A stretch of DNA of 64,000 bases, taken from Ooceraea biroi (taxonomy: Eukaryota > Arthropoda > Insecta > Hymenoptera > Formicidae). The position numbers and the translations under genes are program-made. Positions within the stretch are counted from its first letter, which is position 1. Every line of letters begins with the position of its first letter. The notes under the pieces were generated by a model that saw only the letters and a program-made list of their open reading frames with translations, did not search any database and had not been told where the DNA came from. Shown here piece by piece: positions 57,134 to 64,000 of this stretch. The DNA lies in NCBI RefSeq assembly GCF_003672135.1, contig NC_039512.1:9998874-10062873 (forward strand). Reading direction: 5' to 3'.

Positions 57134-59752
57134 TTCGTACAAATGTTATGCCATTGGTTTGCGAAGTATTGAATATCGATTTAACTTCGTACGCGTATAC
57201 CAACCTTGGCATTGAATTCCCGTGCCTTCTGTGCTCTTTCCACGGTATCTACCCTTTATTTTCCGGGACGCTTTTCATAGCCCGTCGTTTTTCTCCCTCC
57301 TTTCATGCGCCCCATTGTTAGACTAGACGCTTTGGAACTACTTTTCACCCCCGGGGATCTCTGTCTATTCGCGCAACCGAGTAATAACCTCGGGTATTTT
57401 GTTGTTACTGAACATCGGAGAGATTTTACTCGAATGTTACCGCCGCGAGAAAAAGATTTAAGCTTTTCATTCGAGCTTCGCGATATTTTTCATCGGCATT
57501 ATTCGTTCTTCATGCACGTAACGCAATGCACGAGCTCGACAGGATGATTTGAGAATCGCATATGAAACGTTAGCGTAGGTCGTTTATCTGAAGCTATAGA
57601 ATGTCCTCACGAGTACGAACAATAAGTGAAGATTAATATTCATATTGTGACTCTAACTTGCAGCATTAATTCTGCAAGTTATAATTACGCAAGTTCACGA
57701 TTGCTTAATCATTGATTATCACTTTATGTTTGTTCCACTTCTTGTTCCACTTTTGTCCAGCAATTTAGAGACTTATTAAAGTAACGATCGAGATACGTTA
57801 CATATGTATGTTGCGCACTTTCCTTTACATCGTGTAATTGATCATTAAGTTAAGAAATATGACGTTACGAGTAATATATGGAACCTAAGCGCTATACAAA
57901 TTGCCTTTCTCGGTGACTCGCCGGTGGCTTCGCTACGCAAAGCCGTGGTCTCACAAAGCGCTCTCTTCGTACCGAAGAAGCTTTTTCCGCCGCTTTCTTT
58001 ACAGCCCTGCTGCCATTCTGACGGCTTAAGTCCTTCCTTAGCCGAGCTCGGGTAACGCCAACTTAACGAGATGTAATATTTATATTACTGGGAAAAATAT
58101 TTTCGCACTTATGTATATTGTTGGTTTATGCTGAGCGATTCTAGGAACTGACTCTCTTTTCTTAACTGGAAATAAAGAAAGAAAGTAGCAAAGAAAAATT
58201 TTGCACAGCTTCGAACTTTATCTTCCCACGATTGAAGTCTTTCTAGCGGTACATCGATACAATTAGAACACGCGACTTGCTTTTCTTTAACAAAGTTATC
58301 TACTTTTTTCTTTAATTTGTTAAGTAATTTGATTTCTTTCATTACCTCGCATATGAAAAAAAAGTATTTACAAAATATTATTTTAATAAGAGTTTTTTAA
58401 TTTAATTGTTTTTGCGATTGTAAAGTTATTTATTAAAGGATTTATTTTCTTGTGAATTTTCTATGATACGCATGTGTATGTAAGGTGTACGCATGCGTAT
58501 ATATTAAATTCTGTCCCGTTATATCTTGTTATATTTCATTGTGTCCGTTGCACTTTGTCACATGATGTTATCATTACATTTTGTTGTACAAGACACGTAG
58601 ACTATACTACACGTATCTTATATTCGGCTGCGTTATTTCATTTGCCAGTATTGTCTCGTAGTAGTGTCGCGCGAGCTCTTCAGGACGTCGCTGACATTTC
58701 GAATCATCAAGCCGTTGCCGAGGTATACGTGCACACTACGCCGGAGGTTACTTAATTTCAGTCGCGACTCACAGGGGTGGGTTGATTCAATTATCGTGGT
58801 TCACCACGAACATCAAAGTGACGGTTTTCATTCTCTCCCTCTCTTTTCCATCTTCTATTTCTCTTTCTCTCTTTTTTTCTTTGCGTTCCTTTTCGCTCTC
58901 TCTCATCCCTTTGTTTCTCGTCAAAAGAGGGAGAGAATTCCAGTGGCAGTATGCCGACGTTCATAACGATACTCAAAAGCAAAACCTATCGAGTCCCCAG
59001 AGTGATAGAACGAACGGGACTAGATCTCAAAGCTGGCAAATGCTAATGGCAAACCGGATATCAACTACTCAGTTTCGGATCCACTCGATTGGAATGACTG
59101 CTTAATGCTTCTATTCTTGGTCGATTGGTTAATTTGTGTAAAAGAGGATTGACATAAACGAGGAAATCACAGCAAATCATTTTATCACAGAATGATGAAA
59201 ATGTTATTTGGGCAATATTATATATTTATTTATAATTAATTAATATTATTAATATATTTTATTTTAATTATATTTTATTTGGACAATATTAATGCGAAAT
59301 TCCTAAATTCTTTGACGACGAAATTAAATAAATTACGAGTCAATCGACCAAGGTTGTCAGAATATGGATATAAATTACAGCTGCATAGTGTAAATCCCAG
59401 AATACCACACGTCGTTTTAATAAATAAGAGACATCTATATAGTATTGATGCATAATCTGTTTGAAATATTCATCTTCATAGTCATTTGAAATATTCCATT
59501 AACTAAAGTGAAAAAAGAAATTATTCTATACTTTATATTTCTGTTTTTATTATTAGTTGTATTACATTTTGGAAAATTCTATTCTAACATATTGCATGAC
59601 AATGATTGATTATATTCTATGAACAGACTATTATACAGAGTGTTGTTATATCAGTGAAATGAAGAACATACAAATGTTAACATTTTATTCATAATGGTCC
59701 CGATTTCGTCGCAAGTGCCATCCGAAGTATAATGCGAATATGCGAGAGAACC

Positions 59753-59922
59753 TATGTAAGGGTTGGCGCGCGATTCGCTCCCCCGGCATAAGGGTCTTTC
59801 TGCATCCCCTCGATCAATATTCCGTCCAGTGGCGTAGCAGGCGGATGACTATTTCTTTTCGCGTAACTATATTGTGATTCTGTTCGCCTCAAAATATACG
59901 CGAGCCTACGATTGTAAAAGGG
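59753..59922 (-). other. Exon-like open frame ending in a stop
   Basis: On the minus strand, after an AG acceptor (AATCGTAG) near 59915, the frame reads RTESQYSYAKRNSHPPATPL and ends DPYAGGANRAPTLT before a stop. Protein-like and possibly a last exon, but no family is recognised. Confidence 0.2.
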
Positions 59923-60442
59923 CGTAATGATCCATGAGTACAAAATCGCAACCCAGTTTCGAAAATTGCTGCAGTAAAGAAGAAGAAGTAGATAAAAAAG
60001 TTAAAATTTACAATAATATACATATAATAATAGACGCTTCTATTTGTGAAAAATTAGAAATGTTACATGATATCAATTATTGTTATTTAAGAGGCTAAGA
60101 AATTAAATAGATACTTCCCCTTTAATGTCTCCGCAGCTCTGATTTTGCATAAATCTTCAAAAAAAGATAAAGATACTAGAAAAAAGTAAAACAAAAATCA
60201 TACTTATAAGAAGTATCCAAAAAATAATGAAAATTTAATATTTTTATATGTCACTTATAATGTGATAAGAATTCTTGCAATAAAAAGCTGTACTTGGCAA
60301 GAATTTGGAGCATTTACATGAACATTCACGCGCGGTATGACCCAGGACGAGTGTCGATATTTTCTGTCAAAATTACATTTGCATAAACCACAATCGTTAG
60401 GCAAATCCGTTGTCGCCAGTCAGGATATTTAATTGCTGCACG

Positions 60443-60667
60443 TCATGCAACGCAGCTGTCAATGGGAAAATCTCTCCCAATAACACGATTAAATTCCATG
60501 CCAATTGCAGTGACGCAAATTGGTGGATGGCATATGGCTAAACAGGATTCTTGCTGGTCACTGTCCTCTATGTACACATTATGAAAACGCATACCTGCGC
60601 GCTCCACATCTTCGCAAACGTAATATCTCGTAGAGTCACAATTAAAGCGGTACATCAATCTATTTTT
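60443..60667 (-). other. Exon-like Cys-rich open frame
   Basis: Follows an AG (AAAAATAG) and reads MYRFNCDSTRYYVCEDVERA to a consensus donor (CAG|GTATGC) near 60598. If not spliced there, it stays open to a TGA at 60443 with further Cys residues (LAICHPPICV). It could be part of a small secreted protein. Unassigned. Confidence 0.22.
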
Positions 60668-61339
60668 AATGAGATTTATGTGTACTGTCTATTAGTTAAA
60701 TTACAGTTGTGCGGTGCGTTTCACCGGTTTGATGAATTAACCGAGGATAATTTCTAGTCGGTAAATACGGTTTATACAAGCACAGGGATATCAGTTACAT
60801 GTATAACTCATGTGTTTAATATACAAGAGCACATATAATATACAGAGTGAGGTAATATTACCAACTCTCGTAAGATAAAGCGGATTGAGTCGAGTAAAAG
60901 AAATCTTGTGTCACCTTCATTACTGGACACTGTGTAAGTGCGTGTACTTTATTTAGGGCACAACGAAACCACATTTAATGCACGCGCGTTTTCCAAGTTT
61001 TCTTGTAACTCGATATTCCGTATTTCGTATCGTATTTTTTATTACGAAACAGATTTTTGTTTTGATTTCGGTTTCGGTATGCATGACTGATATTTCACGT
61101 GAATCACATACATGAAATATTTGTTAAAAAAAAGAAGATTGAAGCTTACTTCCATAAAGTTTATTCTTGATTATTTGTATTAATTTGGCGTGGGAGGAAT
61201 TCGTTGTATGTGCTTTGTTGACAAAAATTTCGTTAACAATTGCAAAATACGATAAATTCAGAATTTGCACAATGTAAGAATATTTCAGGAATCTGTGTAC
61301 ACATAGAAAGAGATACTGTATTTCGTACATAGATATGTA

Positions 61340-62615
61340 TTGGGTTGGCCAAAAAGTAATTGCGTTTTTTTTTATATAAATAAAAGGCGAATTTTTCATG
61401 GGAAACAAAAACTTGATTAAACAATATATTGTCCATTTTGTTTGATTATCTTTTGCCATTTTTCAGGCAACTTCATGATTCCGCGCTCAAAACAGTTCTT
61501 ATCTTTTTCAGCAAAAAACAATTCCAAGAACGATTTGATATCCTCATCAGCAGTAAAGGTTTTACCATTCAAGGCGTTTTGCAAAGAACGAAACAAATGG
61601 TAATCTGATGGTGCCAGGTCTGGCGAATATGGTGGATGGTAACATCATGGTAACACATCCCATCCAAGCTGCAACAATTTTTCACGAGTGACCAAACTTG
61701 TACGTGGTCTAGCGTTATCATGGTGAAACGCAACACCTTTGCGATTCACCAATTCTCGACGTTTCTGTTTGATGGCATCGTTTCATTTATCCAGTTGACG
61801 ACAGTATACGTCTGAATGAATGGTTTGATTCCTTGCAAGCAGCTCAAAATACACATACCTTTAAAGTCCCACCAGACTGACAGCATAATCTTTCTTTGGT
61901 GAATATCTGCTTTTCAAGTGCTTTGAACAGGTTCATCACGATCTTTTTCGTTTGACGTTGTTGTAGACGATCGATTTTTCGTCGCCCGTTATCATACGTT
62001 TCAAAAATCGATCATTTTCCTCACGTTTCAAAAGAGAATCGCAGATGTCAATACGCTTAGTGAGATGAATTTCTTTCAGCTCATGTGCTACCCAAATATC
62101 GATGTATCCAAGTCGTTTTAAATGGTTTTCAACACTCGATTTCGATATGTTAAGATTCTCGGCAATCTCTCGGGTCGTTAAACGCCGATTGGAATCGATC
62201 AGTGCCTTTATTTTGTCATCATCAATTTCGATTGGCCTTCCTGAGCGTGGTGCATCTTTCACATTAAAATCGCCAGATCGAAATTTAGTAAACCAATTTT
62301 GACACTGCCGCAGTTTTAAAGCATCTTCGCCATATACATCAGATAACTTTTTATGAGCTTGCACAGCGTTTTTCCCTTTTCGGAAGTAATAAAACAAAAT
62401 ATGACGAAAATGTTCTTTTTGATTTTCCATTTTGAAATGGACGGCAAACAAACAATTGTTAACGAAATCGTGTGCTTTCTTTTTCTAAAACAAGCTTGAA
62501 CTGTGAGTTGTTAACCTACATAATGAATTTGCGGTTTAGAATGAAGTTAGTTACATTTCAAGACATGTATGTCCATCTATTGGAAAAAAACGCAATTACT
62601 TTTTGGCCAACCCAA
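61340..62615 (-). mobile_element. mariner element, copy 5
   Basis: A 1276-bp element flanked by TA with inverted ends TTGGGTTGGCCAAAAAGTAA. The transposase is on the minus strand and decayed. Confidence 0.93.
61430..62430 (-). pseudogene. mariner transposase, decayed (copy 5)
   Basis: The ATG at 62430 (MENQKEHFRHILFYYFRKG) reads through the helix-turn-helix region and the WVAHEL linker. It reaches TGDEKS, where the usual Trp is Ser, and stops at 61936. Beyond that, fragments of the catalytic C-terminus remain in shifting frames. Closest relative in the window is copy 1 at 14.3 kb. Confidence 0.85.
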
Positions 62616-64000
62616 TAGTTTCTTTGAAAATACCACATTTTTATGAAATTAAGGACATGAAAAAATTTTACTATCTTTATAGCATGTCGAGTTAGCTTGA
62701 AATAAGAATTTTTATGTAATATCTGTTGTTTACCTTTTTAGTTGCATATTGTGGACATGTGTATGCATTTTGCGTAACGTAATTTATAATAAATAATAAT
62801 CGATGCATCCGAAGTGAAGCTCGAGGCCATTAATGCAAGTCCATTAACATTAAAAATTTCTTGTTATACGCTTCTCTGATCTTATCTATTTTGATAAAAG
62901 TATTTTCAATAAAACATAAAATTCATTTCAATGGAATATGATAACAATAAATATATAATTATTACGTGTTTAATTTTAATACGAACGTATAAATTGCTAT
63001 TAACACTTTTCCAAGTTTTATTATCTTTTCGCAAATATTAATTATAATTTCTTCTGATAAATATTGTGAATTTAACATATATGATTTCAGTGAATAAACC
63101 AAGTTTTAAACTAAATCACGTAAAGAATATTATGCAACTAAAAGTGATTAAAATATATTGTGATACTATATGGTTCAGATAATTTTGTTCTGAATTTGTT
63201 ATTATACAATGTTTTTTCACTACCAAACTCACGATGAGTTTGACGCTTGGAATATTCTCTGGAGATTCCTTCCATCGCTCGGTGAGCGAGATCGGATGCA
63301 TCATAGAAGCGAGATTACATTGGTAAAGATAACATTGCATCAACATAGAGAAGATATTCCACATCTAACGGAAATTGAAGGACTTGCACACACATGACAT
63401 CAAAATTGAAAATTATAAATTATAGTTTCAGAGACATATTGAATGTCAAGTTCCCTTTGTTGCAAAGAAATATTTCGTCGATGTTTTTCTTTCACAAAAG
63501 CATTGTGAAATATATTATTATTATTGTAGACCCGACTGCAAGATGTGAGAAAGTAAAGTTGAAGGATCAGGATATAAATATGCGATACTGGACAGCGTCT
63601 CAGTATAATGAGAAAAATTCGGTAATTAGTAAAAGAAATAAAATTATAAATTACAAAGCCAGTTTGCTCAGGTGCCGTATGTTTGCCCCGCTAATCATCC
63701 GCTTTGACCGAATGATCCGATTTCGGGCGGTGCCCTTTAGGCGTTAACCTCGTCCACGGAAGACAGTGTAGCGCGCGCGGTAACGACTTTATTAGGATTA
63801 TCGACGTGCGCACGTGCCTCACCCCCTGACATTTCAACTCTTGACGATGTTCGTTATGGAAAGTGGGCCTTCGGCCGACGCCCTCCCCGCCGACCCTTCC
63901 GCCCCGTTCGCGTCACCAGCGGAGGCGCGCGACGGCTAATTGCTAATTATCTTACGGTTTTAATCAATCAGTCAGAACGACACATTGTGCAGTCATGGCA
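62616..64000. other. Intergenic, GC-rich near the right edge
   Basis: AT-rich to about 63690, then GC-rich to about 63945, possibly the promoter of a gene beyond the window. A short frame from ATG 63849 (MFVMESGPSADALPADPSAP) closes after 27 codons. Confidence 0.35.

Larger units (their letters stand above)
57134..61339. other. Intergenic, no named gene
   Basis: Mostly AT-rich. A pyrimidine-rich tract lies at about 58830-58915. Two exon-like minus-strand frames are listed separately; everything else I judge to be chance open frames. Confidence 0.4.

Overview
The window looks like insect nuclear DNA, most likely from a hymenopteran (an ant is my best guess). The reasons are spliced genes with GT-AG introns, AT-rich intergenic DNA broken by CpG-rich promoter patches, a short interstitial TTAGG/CCTAA motif, and many mariner-type transposons. 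There are no operons, ribosome sites or CRISPR arrays. I built the gene models by hand from splice phase and protein similarity; no searches were run.

Five gene loci can be supported. (1) A six-exon RING-finger gene of the CGRRF1 type lies on the minus strand, 29307 down to 4397. Its second intron is about 17 kb and full of transposons. (2) A four-exon acylphosphatase gene lies on the plus strand, 31348-33217, divergent from CGRRF1, and has a 17-nt microexon carrying the catalytic arginine. (3) A plus-strand gene for a small membrane protein of unknown function has two candidate first exons (34148 and 35683) and a shared last exon ending at 42256; its intron holds three mariner elements. (4) A second small protein with a C-terminal membrane segment is at 43584-44008. 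(5) A ten-exon RhoGAP-domain gene lies on the minus strand, 49951 down to 45977. No shared pathway is evident: RING ubiquitin ligation, acyl-phosphate hydrolysis and Rho signalling are unrelated housekeeping or signalling roles. The outer flanks (1-4.2 kb and about 55-64 kb) hold no gene I can name.

The rest is mobile DNA, much of it nested. Four mariners are present (14.3, 36.6, 38.8, 40.5 kb) plus a fifth at 61.3 kb; the 40.5 kb copy has an intact 342-codon transposase frame. Others are a decayed RTE-like LINE (12.4-16.5 kb) split by two later insertions, and a small Helitron split by a Tc1-like element (9.6-10.6 kb). Two 0.9-kb TA-flanked elements lie in opposite orientation, one with its unoccupied target preserved next door. 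Three TTAA-flanked elements begin GGGG, one carrying a Kolobok-like transposase remnant and one containing six 308-bp palindromic repeats. Several foldback elements are present, two of which share ends and have perfect 7-bp target duplications; one of these carries paired tRNA-like Pol III boxes. The most novel material is in these foldback and palindromic-array elements.
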